Source: Pseudanabaena sp. Salubria-1 (GTDB taxonomy: Bacteria > Cyanobacteriota > Cyanobacteriia > Pseudanabaenales > Pseudanabaenaceae). From it: DNA of 64,000 nt. The notes under the pieces are model-generated. The model was not told the DNA's origin, did no database searches, and saw only the letters and a list, made by a program, of their open reading frames with translations. The translations under genes were made by a program, and so were the position numbers. Shown one piece after another: positions 22,108 through 30,725 of this stretch (the first letter of the stretch is position 1; each line of letters begins with the position of its first letter). The stretch is from the NCBI GenBank assembly GCA_023336205.1, contig JALQCR010000024.1, positions 39,156 through 103,155 of the forward strand, written 5' to 3'.

Positions 22108-22132
22108 AATCATTTCCAACGTAGTGTTATGC
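22108..22132 (-). other. attC half-site candidate (1L-2L only)
   Basis: Minus strand GCATAAC-ACTAC-GTTGGAAAT, 18 nt after the stop of 22150..22683; matches the left half of attC at 23335-23420 (GTCTAAC-ACTGC-GTTGGAGCC). Confidence 0.45.
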
Positions 22133-22149
22133 CGTCTTCGCTTGTGGTA

Positions 22150-22683
22150 TCAACTTACAGCCAGCAGTTCATTAAGCTTGTTTTTTAGATTTGGGGATGC
22201 CATGAGCGGGTTGTAGACTTCTCCTGCGTATGGTTGCCAAACATAACTAGGGCTAAAGGGGCGGAATACTGGCAATATTCCTAACTCTTGTTGGATTGAT
22301 TTTGCTAAAACTAGTCCTGAAATAGACAAATTGTATGATTCTTCGATAAGCTCGCTATAAGTTCTGAATTCATCAATCTCAACTCCAACTAGCGCATAAC
22401 GAAAGTTTGTGGCAAATCGTAGAGACTGATAGAGTAAGATGCCTAACTCTGTCAGTAAATAAGCGCTTTCAGAACTATCTATTCCTACTTCGCTCAGATT
22501 ATGTGGCAAAACCCGACACCACCAGTTTTCTTCTATATCTTGGAATGTGTCCGTGCGACATTGGCACTGGCGACCATTTGACAGCAAAAATGATATTCCC
22601 TCAAAATGTTCAGCAAACTTATTTGCATTGCTCTCATCAGAGCCACATTCTGCCGACAAACTAAATATCCATGCCATTTTCAT
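22150..22683 (-). CDS. Hypothetical protein; possible immunity/antitoxin partner of the upstream gene
   Basis: 177-aa ORF immediately downstream (23 bp) of 22707..23153. Confidence 0.65.
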   Translation of the reverse strand: MKMAWIFSLSAECGSDESNANKFAEHFEGISFLLSNGRQCQCRTDTFQDIEENWWCRVLPHNLSEVGIDSSESAYLLTELGILLYQSLRFATNFRYALVGVEIDEFRTYSELIEESYNLSISGLVLAKSIQQELGILPVFRPFSPSYVWQPYAGEVYNPLMASPNLKNKLNELLAVS

Positions 22684-22706
22684 AGCCTCCTATTGTGTAT
22701 ATTCCA

Positions 22707-23153
22707 CTAATTAACTCTTTGCCAATATTGTTGGGTATTTGCCAGTGCTACCTCGTATTTTTCTAGAGCCATTGTAACTCTCGGCATGATGCTAACGTGT
22801 GTTGGACTATCTTGGACAGCCTCTAAATCTCCAGTGATAATGCTGTCATCAATCTGCCACAAAGGATCTTTGCCCATACCACCAAATTTTGCAGGTTTAC
22901 GAAATGTGGGCAGTCCTTCGATGGATAGGGAAACAGACATTCCCTTGTTATCTCTAACGGCTACAGCTACAAGATCGCCGTATAACTTACGCTGTGTCTC
23001 TGGCAACAAATAGCCTTGTTCGTCTAGGCAACCTATCGGCATTTGCTCAATATTTATATCGATAGTTGGTCTAACGCCTAAGAGTCTAGCACTTCGACCT
23101 GTTTTGGGTTTGCCGTTCTGCTCTGCCATGCCACGATAGTAGAGTTTTGCCAT
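22707..23153 (-). CDS. Tse2-like ADP-ribosyltransferase toxin candidate
   Basis: LYYRGMAE...GRSARLLGVRPTIDI...GLPTFRKPAKFGGMGKDPLWQIDDSIITGDLEAVQDSPTHVSIMPRVTMALEKYEVAL resembles the Tse2 fold pattern (W-I...L-D-S-THYSI-P-M). Confidence 0.5.
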   Translation of the reverse strand: MAKLYYRGMAEQNGKPKTGRSARLLGVRPTIDINIEQMPIGCLDEQGYLLPETQRKLYGDLVAVAVRDNKGMSVSLSIEGLPTFRKPAKFGGMGKDPLWQIDDSIITGDLEAVQDSPTHVSIMPRVTMALEKYEVALANTQQYWQRVN

Positions 23154-23334
23154 CGCCTACTACTTGTAGTTTACCTTTAGCTTCATTGTACCTGAAGCAC
23201 CTACAATAAATTCAATTGGAACACCATCAACATCTGACGTTAGACCAACTTGCGACCTTCTTCCGTAGTGCAATCGAATTTTTGGTTAGAGTCGCTCATT
23301 AGTGTTTTGTCAATATCAACATGATGAGGCTTCG

Positions 23335-23420
23335 GTATAACGGTCTAGTTGAGCCGCCGCAGTCAAATTTTAATTTTTGCAGATCGCTTTTGAGGGGGAG
23401 GCTCCAACGCAGTGTTAGAC
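23335..23420 (-). other. Integron attC recombination site (86 bp)
   Basis: Minus strand: 1L GTCTAAC, 5-nt spacer, 2L GTTGGAGCC (one extra base), 44-nt loop, 2R GGCTCAAC, 6-nt spacer, 1R GTTATAC; the TAA of the protease gene lies in 1L. Confidence 0.75.
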
Positions 23421-23792
23421 TGCGCTTACTTTACGGATTTCTACGCTGCCTTCCTCAAATACTTGAACTGTGAGTTGATAGCCCTCCATCAATGACATTC
23501 CAACTAAAGGTTCTGAATCAGCTTCGTCAATTGGGATAGTCAGATAATCGCCATCCCACACCACAATTGCTTCATAGACATTAAAAACGCATTCACTTCC
23601 ATCGCCAAGAATAGCGCGTCCTCGTCTTTTCCATTTCAGATTTAACCGATCAATCAGTTCTGGAGGCAATGAAAGCCAACCATTAAAACCAGTATCGATA
23701 ATCGCATCTTGCGTATAAATCTTTCCTTCAGAGTCACATATTGATAGCGAGATAATTGCCTCAAAATCTGCGTTAACAATTCCTGAGATCAT
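23415..23792 (-). CDS. Clan AA (retropepsin-like) aspartic protease
   Basis: AIIDTGFNGWLSLP; LVGMSLMEGYQLTV. Confidence 0.8.
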   Translation of the reverse strand: MISGIVNADFEAIISLSICDSEGKIYTQDAIIDTGFNGWLSLPPELIDRLNLKWKRRGRAILGDGSECVFNVYEAIVVWDGDYLTIPIDEADSEPLVGMSLMEGYQLTVQVFEEGSVEIRKVSAV

Positions 23793-24061
23793 ACTGCTCT
23801 CTTTGTTCGTCCACCAAATCGGCGAACGTGGCGGGAACCGACTCGAACAATCCAGATTTGAGCATCTGGGTGACGGGCTTCGAGCCTATCGCAAGCAGCT
23901 ATTTCACGAGCGTCAACTTCAAAGTCTCCAGTTTCAATATCAATGGCAACTATTTTGCCATGAGTACCTGCTTCGACTTGTGGGCGTATTTGAGTCTGAT
24001 AAATTAGATCGCCTCGTTGGGCAAATTCTTCTTTGCTATAGCGGGGTTGACGGACTGCCAT
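23789..24061 (-). CDS. Hypothetical protein overlapping the aspartic protease start by 4 bp
   Basis: MAVRQPRYSKEEFAQRGDLIYQTQIRPQVEAGTHGKIVAIDIETGDFEVD; ATGA-type overlap. Confidence 0.75.
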   Translation of the reverse strand: MAVRQPRYSKEEFAQRGDLIYQTQIRPQVEAGTHGKIVAIDIETGDFEVDAREIAACDRLEARHPDAQIWIVRVGSRHVRRFGGRTKRAV

Positions 24062-24317
24062 GATTGCGAATTTTCCTAGATCATTGCCTTGTCTAGCATT
24101 ATAGCTGACCAGAAATCGCTATGAATAGATTGCCTCTCACATATCCAAACCAAACCGCGATCGCACCGATCGCTTAATAACTATTTGTCTTTGCGGCGGG
24201 ATGCATCCTAAAAGCGATCGCCGATAACTTCTCAGAACTCAACAACAAAGAAAAGCATTTTTGATTGACTATTCTTGACTTGAAATAGACAACTTTAATG
24301 GGCGTATCGCGCTTCAG

Positions 24318-24405
24318 TATAACGAGTCCAATCACCCACTGCAGATACCCTTGATCACCAACCGACAATCTATTTGCAGTCGGTGTTCATTGGGGTCGTT
24401 ATGTA
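24318..24405 (-). other. attC-like site, imperfect
   Basis: Minus strand: 1L ACATAAC, spacer GACCC, 2L CAATGAACACC, ..., 2R GGTGATTG, spacer, 1R GTTATAC; 1R identical to attC at 23335. Confidence 0.5.
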
Positions 24406-24462
24406 GTGATTGCAAGAATTCTAGCACTTAGTAAATGGGAAGAATCTTAAAATGAAACACCG

Positions 24463-25548
24463 CTAAATATCTGGAAGACTATCAATAGATTCTTTTGTAA
24501 TCTGGGTAAAGCGAATCGCATAGTTAGGATTCTCTAGCTCTGAAAAAATACTTGTAACTGCTTTCCAAACGGGAGATCTACTTCCCCCAAAATCTATCAT
24601 AATTAATCCCTCTGGAACAGTAGGATCAGACATTCTATGATAGTTGTGATGATAATGAAGTAAAACTTTATCGTTATGCAATGCACAGTCATGTACTTCA
24701 ATACTACGGTGAAGATGTGTGAAGTTATAAAAACTTTCTTGAGAAATCCAGTAAGATGGAACATCTTTTCCAGTCGTATTCCAAAAAGCCTGCATTATAT
24801 CCTTTCGCTTCAGATCGTCCTGTTCATTTTGTGTGAGGATAATAACTCTTTTTTTATCTTTAATGTGATGATTCCTGAGAATCTCAAAGTAATTTTCTCC
24901 AGCTTCATCTAAAGGTGAAAATCCTAGACTTTTTATAGAACCTTGATGGATACCTCGCCACACAGTACACTTTTGTAGACCTAAAATGAGCAACCTATAG
25001 AAATCAATGATAGAAGAGCGCGTAATATAATCAGGTTGATTAATAACTCTATCAAGAAAGCTCTTTATTAACTCTCGTTCTATTTTATTTGAACCCAGTA
25101 AATTTTGAATTGTACCGTAATGACTAAAGCTATTCTTTGCACGTTCCAGAAGTTCATAACTCTCCATCAACTTATTCTCATGTCCATTGATGAGTCTATC
25201 TAGACTATCAACCTTATCTTGATAGGATTCTTGGCAATTCTGTAGACTTTCCAGATAGAGACTATTACAACTTTCTACCGAATCTTTCGTGGTTTTCAGC
25301 TCTTTTTGAATATCTTTTAATTCTTTCTGATAAGTACTCAATTCATCTTCATAAGCCTGAAGCAATGAAAAGAGAAATCCAGTAATAAAGCCTGTTGCAG
25401 AAGAGAAAAGGAGAGAAGCAAGATTAATCTGAAGCTTGCCTTGTTCATTAGTTGTAGTTGTTGCAAGACTAAGTAATGCCCCAATGATTACACCAATAAC
25501 GGCATATCTAAAATTTTTAAGAAATGAAATCTGAATTCTATTGCTCAT
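24463..25548 (-). CDS. Membrane protein: two TM segments, coiled coil, uncharacterised C-terminal domain
   Basis: N-terminal hydrophobic hairpin then a long charged coiled-coil region. Confidence 0.7.
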   Translation of the reverse strand: MSNRIQISFLKNFRYAVIGVIIGALLSLATTTTNEQGKLQINLASLLFSSATGFITGFLFSLLQAYEDELSTYQKELKDIQKELKTTKDSVESCNSLYLESLQNCQESYQDKVDSLDRLINGHENKLMESYELLERAKNSFSHYGTIQNLLGSNKIERELIKSFLDRVINQPDYITRSSIIDFYRLLILGLQKCTVWRGIHQGSIKSLGFSPLDEAGENYFEILRNHHIKDKKRVIILTQNEQDDLKRKDIMQAFWNTTGKDVPSYWISQESFYNFTHLHRSIEVHDCALHNDKVLLHYHHNYHRMSDPTVPEGLIMIDFGGSRSPVWKAVTSIFSELENPNYAIRFTQITKESIDSLPDI

Positions 25549-26360
25549 TACGGCAATTCCTCTGTTGATCGGCAGATAATAAAAACATAGTTACCACCGT
25601 TTCCCAATGAATCATTCTCATCTGGCCAAACTCGCCTTTGAGAAACTATACGTAATCCAGAAGCAATCAAATCGCAATATAGCAAAGGAAGTGAAACTTT
25701 ATATTCGTATTCTCCATCGCAACCATACTGAGCAACTCTATAAATCAAATTCTCAACATAGGCAGGCAATTCAGGATTCTTTTGCTTTGCGGTATTGAGA
25801 ACTTGTGAATAAAACTGACGGACGGAGCTAGCATAGGCTGCTTCATTATTTGTTTCATATTCAGGTAAGATATTTTCCGCCATTACTGCATAACCTGAAC
25901 TGCCAAGTAAATCATGTACTCGACTAAGAAATTGAACTTTGCGATTGTTCTCAATGTGATGATATGCAGAAGCCAACACAATAACATCCCAATGTGACTG
26001 AGGCAGTGGTGTAGATACAGCATCACCACATATCAATATTGGCTGACGACAGCAAGAAGAAAACCGCCGTTTTGCAAATTCTAAATATGGAATTGATATA
26101 TCTACACCAACTACTATCGATATATTCGGATGCTCCACAATTCCTTCCAAGGACAATCCTGTCCCACAACATAAATCTAGCACAGAGGCTTTCTTACAAG
26201 ATTCTAAAATCTTTAGTGCTGTATCTCTAGCTGTCATGAGCATCAGCATTTCATCAGGGCGAGAATGCTCTTCAAGCTCATATGCTTCTGGGTCATCTTT
26301 ATAATCAGGCAAATCTGTAGATATCAGATCAAGAGATTTAGGATATTTCATGTAACTCAT
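25548..26360 (-). CDS. Class I SAM-dependent methyltransferase
   Basis: ASVLDLCCGTGLSLEGIVEHPNISIVVGVDISIPYLEFAKRRF. Confidence 0.82.
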   Translation of the reverse strand: MSYMKYPKSLDLISTDLPDYKDDPEAYELEEHSRPDEMLMLMTARDTALKILESCKKASVLDLCCGTGLSLEGIVEHPNISIVVGVDISIPYLEFAKRRFSSCCRQPILICGDAVSTPLPQSHWDVIVLASAYHHIENNRKVQFLSRVHDLLGSSGYAVMAENILPEYETNNEAAYASSVRQFYSQVLNTAKQKNPELPAYVENLIYRVAQYGCDGEYEYKVSLPLLYCDLIASGLRIVSQRRVWPDENDSLGNGGNYVFIICRSTEELP

Positions 26361-26541
26361 ACACCTCGACTCACCATTGAAGATATTTTCAGCTTGAGCT
26401 TTATATTTTACTTTGTCCCACCATTTTATATTTCAATTCAATTTGTTATCTTTCTCTACCCTAGGGCGTTAAAGGCACACTGCAGAGAACCAAGGTAATC
26501 ATACTGAAAACTCTTGTATGATTACCTCGGTTATAACAACT

Positions 26542-26693
26542 TAGGACTTACGCAAATCAACCAAGAACTCAAGTTCTTGGCTCAAAGCTAAAGTCAGCTA
26601 AAGCAGACTAAGAAGGTTACTCTGATTTAACCCGTTTCAACGGGTTTAAGCTTTCAGCCCGTAATTTATTACAGGGCTATTGCGTAAGTCCTA
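26542..26693. mobile_element. MITE-like element with TAGGACTTACGCAA TIRs
   Basis: TAGGACTTACGCAA...TTGCGTAAGTCCTA; flanking CAACT at 26537-26541 and 26694-26698; three internal hairpins. Confidence 0.75.
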
Positions 26694-26777
26694 CAACTAT
26701 ACAAAAAATTTATGGATAAGACAACTATTTTGCGTTGTATGCGGAATTTGTCTAAATAACATCCCAAGTAGGCTAGT

Positions 26778-27093
26778 TAGGGCTTACCGAAGAAGTCTAG
26801 AACCTGACCAAATAAGGGCTTAAAGCTTTTTTTGCAAACAAGTGTAGGTTATGACATTTAGAGACTCAAAAACCATGCATTTTGTATGACATTTAGAGAC
26901 TCAAAAACCATGCATTTTGTATGACATTTAGAGACTCAAAAACCATGCATTTTGTATGACATTTAGAGACTCAAAAACCATGCATTTTGGCGGAAAATCG
27001 GCGAGGTAAATTGTGGAGCCAAACTCCAAAAACACTATTTTTAGAGCTGTGTGGCATCTAGATACACTATGTAGACTTTTTCAGGAAGCCCTA
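26778..27093. mobile_element. Non-autonomous element or IS remnant with 22-bp imperfect TIRs
   Basis: TAGGGCTTACCGAAGAAGTCTA vs TAGGGCTTCCTGAAAAAGTCTA (19/22). Confidence 0.6.
26851..26990. repeat. 35-bp perfect tandem repeat, 4 copies
   Basis: (ATGACATTTAGAGACTCAAAAACCATGCATTTTGT)x4, last copy ends ..TTTGG. Confidence 0.97.
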
Positions 27094-27396
27094 GTTATAC
27101 AGGGGTTAACACGACAGAGCAAAAGCCGAAAAAACTTCTAGACTGATCGCACAACACAATCCGTATTAACCATTACTCCTGACCAACTGAAAAAACTATG
27201 TGCAGTAGAATCGTCGTTACATTTTGTTCCATAACAAACGATATCCTAGCGAGATAAACGGTGAAGAGCTCAATACATTTCTAATTCATTGATAGCTCAT
27301 TCTAAGAAACGAGGGGATATTGCTTTCGTCATTGCCTCAGTCAAAAATCAACCATAAATCAACGAAAAATCTAGAGAGATCGCTCTTTAAGGCTTG

Positions 27397-27837
27397 TTAT
27401 CTTGAAGCAGTTAAATGAGCTACTAGCGCTCGTAATCCTAAACGATAGCTCTCAGCGCCAAAACCGCTAATCTGCCCGATCGCAATTGGTGCAATAAATG
27501 AATGATGGCGAAACTCTTCGCGTTTATACACATTACTCAGATGTACTTCTACAGTAGGTATATTTACAGAGGCGATCGCATCTCTCAGCGCCACACTGGT
27601 ATGCGTAAAAGCGGCGGGATTGATCAAAATTCCTTGCTGTACCTGAAAAGCAGCATGAATCGCATCAACCAATATACCTTCATGATTTGATTGTAAAAAG
27701 CTTAATTCTGCGCCTAACTCCAATGCATCTTGAGCTAGGCGATCGTTAATTTGCGCCAATGTAGTGCTGCCATAAACCTCTGGCTCTCGCAAGCCAAGCA
27801 TATTGAGGTTTGGCCCATGCAAAACCAGAATTTTCAT
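27397..27837 (-). CDS. aroQ: Type II 3-dehydroquinate dehydratase
   Basis: [56 protein letters not shown]. Confidence 0.95.
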   Translation of the reverse strand: MKILVLHGPNLNMLGLREPEVYGSTTLAQINDRLAQDALELGAELSFLQSNHEGILVDAIHAAFQVQQGILINPAAFTHTSVALRDAIASVNIPTVEVHLSNVYKREEFRHHSFIAPIAIGQISGFGAESYRLGLRALVAHLTASR

Positions 27838-27868
27838 GCTTTAAATTATATTTTTCCTTTTCCCTTGA

Positions 27869-28195
27869 TTAACGGAATTGTCCAAGGGCTTCACTAAATT
27901 GCATGGTCTTAGTAATCACTTCGAGATTGGCATGGGGACGGGGGATCACTGTTGCCGATAGAAATAGAGCCTTGTCCTTAGAACTCAAGACTTCAATTTT
28001 TTTAGCAGCTTCGACACCAGCGGCAACAGCTTTTTGGACATCACCAACTGGCCCACGGATGATAATGGTTAGGCGTGCACCGCTTACTTTCTCATAGCCC
28101 ACAAAAGTTACATTTGCAGCTTTGACCATTGTGTCAGCGACGGACAGTGCAGGAGGATGCCCCAGCACCTCAACCAAACCAACTGCGATTCCCAT
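27869..28195 (-). CDS. Carboxysome shell BMC-domain protein, CcmK-like (single gene)
   Basis: MGIAVGLVEVLGHPPALSVADTMVKAANVTFVGYEKV; RPHANLE. Confidence 0.88.
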   Translation of the reverse strand: MGIAVGLVEVLGHPPALSVADTMVKAANVTFVGYEKVSGARLTIIIRGPVGDVQKAVAAGVEAAKKIEVLSSKDKALFLSATVIPRPHANLEVITKTMQFSEALGQFR

Positions 28196-28444
28196 AAAAT
28201 TTCCTTGAGCTTGTAAAAAAAGCTAATTAATCAAATAACGGTGTTTTTATCAAACTCAATCATAAATCTCAATGGTATCGATTGATTGATACGCATCGTT
28301 TATTTGTGTCATAAACAAATACAAAGTGTTTTAAAGCGCTTTGCACTCAAACCCGAACCAAGAAATCCGTTAAAAGTATTGCAAAGCAGCACTTTTAACG
28401 GATTTCTTGGTTTTATGGCGGCACTTTGCGCCGCCATACTTGAT

Positions 28445-28966
28445 TTAATCAAGTTGAGCGCGGATGGCTTCAACGCGATCGCGGTTAACGCCAAGATCGG
28501 ACTTACCTAAACGAGAAGCCGAGCGCACCTCAATGATGCCCTTATCCGCATTTAGATAAAACTCAACGTCATCGACATAACCCATTAGAGCGCTGGTAAA
28601 CTCGGCATAGAGATAGTTGCCTTCAGCGGTAATGATTTTGGTGCGAGGCATACTAGAAATCACCGCTTTAAGATCTTCTAAGGCTTTTGCGGGATCGCCT
28701 GTATAGGTCAAAGGTGCGATTTTATGCTCTGCGTCATTGCTTTGACTAGAGACACAGTTAGGAGAATCGGGGCAATCGAGGAGCTTGCCATTGGTTACAC
28801 CGATATTAGAGGGGCGTGTGCCAGAAAAAGAAAAAAGTGCCATAGGTGTTGCGATCGCAGAAGTTAATGAATAGTTAAGGGAATGAGCAGAAGCGGCAGG
28901 AACAAATCCGAAAAAAGCAAGCGTAACAAAATATAAGCTCGCGGCGATCGCGACAAGTTTTGACAT
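28445..28966 (-). CDS. DUF1499 domain-containing protein
   Basis: LLDCPDSPNCVSSQSND; TEFTSALMGYVDDVEFYL-type motif. Confidence 0.85.
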   Translation of the reverse strand: MSKLVAIAASLYFVTLAFFGFVPAASAHSLNYSLTSAIATPMALFSFSGTRPSNIGVTNGKLLDCPDSPNCVSSQSNDAEHKIAPLTYTGDPAKALEDLKAVISSMPRTKIITAEGNYLYAEFTSALMGYVDDVEFYLNADKGIIEVRSASRLGKSDLGVNRDRVEAIRAQLD

Positions 28967-29093
28967 ATTGATATAGCTAGTTTCTCTGAGTATTTATACG
29001 CAATTGATTATGGCATTTATATTCTCTTTCCATCTATCCATCAATGGAAGGGGCTTTCACCCCTTGTTTGATATCACATTTTTGATCGCAAGT

Positions 29094-29501
29094 TTAACCT
29101 GCAAAAAACAATCCACGGACTAAGTTAAAAAGTGTGCCAAACATAAGAGCAAGAGTTGCCAAAGAAGCGATCGCATTTCCAGCGGCGCGTTTACCCGCCT
29201 CGACATAATATCCCCATGCATAGGCAATGCGCCCCACAACCCAGACTGAGCCTAAGATCGCGCCCACATTTGGGCTAACGAAAATACTGAACAGCCATAA
29301 GCAAGGTAAAAAGATCACGATTTGTTCAAGGGTGTTTTGATGAGCACGAAACACTCTCTCAAAATTTTCGTTGCCAGTAATTTGCGGAGGCATGACCTTA
29401 TACTTAACGCGAGCTACAGCCACACCGATACCTAAGCCAAAGTAAACAAGCAATGCGCAGATAGTGACGATCGCAGGAAATATGAGAGTTTTGATGTCCA
29501 T
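29094..29501 (-). CDS. MAPEG family membrane protein
   Basis: FERVFRAHQNTLEQIVIFLPCLWLF; GRIAYAWGYY. Confidence 0.88.
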   Translation of the reverse strand: MDIKTLIFPAIVTICALLVYFGLGIGVAVARVKYKVMPPQITGNENFERVFRAHQNTLEQIVIFLPCLWLFSIFVSPNVGAILGSVWVVGRIAYAWGYYVEAGKRAAGNAIASLATLALMFGTLFNLVRGLFFAG

Positions 29502-29532
29502 TTGGTAATTGGTAATTGGTGATTGGATAATT

Positions 29533-29590
29533 ATGAATTACGAATTACGAATTACGAGTTGATAATTCGTAATTCGTAATTCGTAATTCG
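29533..29590. repeat. Short tandem heptamer-type repeat (GAATTAC/ATTCGTA), palindromic
   Basis: GAATTACGAATTACGAATTACGAG...ATTCGTAATTCGTAATTCGTAATTCG. Confidence 0.85.
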
Positions 29591-29640
29591 TCCCCCTTGT
29601 TCCTAAGCATTATGATGATAGCTATATCTCGTTTTATGTT

Positions 29641-30483
29641 ATGCCAAAGTTTCACGCCTATATCGGAATTGCTGCGATCGCATTAGTTAGCTGTCAGCAG
29701 ACTCCATCAAATAACGCCACAGCGCCAACTAATAACCTTGCTACCGAAAAAGCAATTAGTTATTTGCGATCGCAGCTTAAGCTGCCGCCAACTGTGGCGA
29801 TCGTGGCGGAGTCGCAAAAGACGCAGCCAGCTAATACTAATGATTTATGTCAAACGGCAGCTCCGACGCAAGCAGGGTTTGAAATTGCACTGGTTGCTGA
29901 AGATATGCGCTACACCTTGCAAACCAATCAAGACGCGAGCAAAATCGAGATTTGTCGATCTGAGGATGCCAAGCCTGAAACAACTGGCAAATATACGGGT
30001 GCGGGCTATATGCTGCGCTATCCTGCGGACTGGAAAGCGATCGATCTCGGTTTAGAGCCTTCGGGCGCGAGTACGGTAATTTTTACACCTAGTCGTGAGA
30101 TCCCAGTGGGCGGCGAAAAAAACGATCTAATTAAAAAGCTACAACAAAGTCAGCAAGTTTATACGGTGGTGTCGCGACAACCGATTGATAGCAAGGCGAT
30201 CGCCTCCGATGGTTCTGACAAGGCTAAAGATCTCGTAAAAATTCCTTTTGATTCCAAAGTTAAAGGCGCAAAGTCTGGCTCGAAAGAGGAATTTACAACT
30301 GCGATCGCTGCTGCTGATGCTCCTAATAAATCTACAAGCTGGAAGGTCAAAGTCTTAACCTTAGAGGCTGATAAATTTATCTATACAGTTCGCTATTACC
30401 AGCCTGATTCTCAGAATGCTGCCAATAGCCCAAATTCATCAGCATTCGATCAATTTGTTAATAGCTTCGCCCTCATTCCCTAA
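29641..30483 (+). CDS. Hypothetical (lipo)protein with PsbP-like segment
   Basis: AALVSC lipobox-like; GYMLRYPADWKAIDLG. Confidence 0.6.
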   Translation: MPKFHAYIGIAAIALVSCQQTPSNNATAPTNNLATEKAISYLRSQLKLPPTVAIVAESQKTQPANTNDLCQTAAPTQAGFEIALVAEDMRYTLQTNQDASKIEICRSEDAKPETTGKYTGAGYMLRYPADWKAIDLGLEPSGASTVIFTPSREIPVGGEKNDLIKKLQQSQQVYTVVSRQPIDSKAIASDGSDKAKDLVKIPFDSKVKGAKSGSKEEFTTAIAAADAPNKSTSWKVKVLTLEADKFIYTVRYYQPDSQNAANSPNSSAFDQFVNSFALIP

Positions 30484-30546
30484 AACCGAAAAGAGGTGTG
30501 CCGCGCTTCGTGCGGCACATCTCTTTTCGGTCTCGCTACATAGGTA

Positions 30547-30650
30547 ATACCAATTCACAAAAGTGTAGCAACACTTTTGTGAATTAAAAACCAAACCCAG
30601 TAAGGGTTTTAAAAGCACAAAATGGCTACACCATTTTGTGCTTTGGTATA
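30547..30650. repeat. Double-palindrome intergenic repeat, copy 3
   Basis: ATACCAATTCACAAAAGTGTAGCAACACTTTTGTGAATT...GCACAAAATGGCTACACCATTTTGTGC. Confidence 0.88.
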
Positions 30651-30725
30651 ATGCGATCGCGGCGAATTGGCGCGATAAAGTGAGAGACTAATTCTTGGTG
30701 AATTGCAAACATTTGAGCTACGAGT

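Noticed and set aside
21590-26360. An integron integrase (intI) near the attC sites
   Set aside because: No tyrosine-recombinase-like ORF is visible in the window, so the array can only be called CALIN-like.
26460-26540. Additional attC upstream of the methyltransferase
   Set aside because: GTTATAA and GTTAAAG cores are present but are not arranged with pairing L arms.
26851-26990. Possible CRISPR array
   Set aside because: Four 35-bp units are directly abutting with no spacers and no cas genes nearby; it is a plain tandem repeat.
29533-29590. Heptamer-type repeats as a novel element
   Set aside because: Short tandemly repeated repetitive sequences of this kind are common in cyanobacteria.
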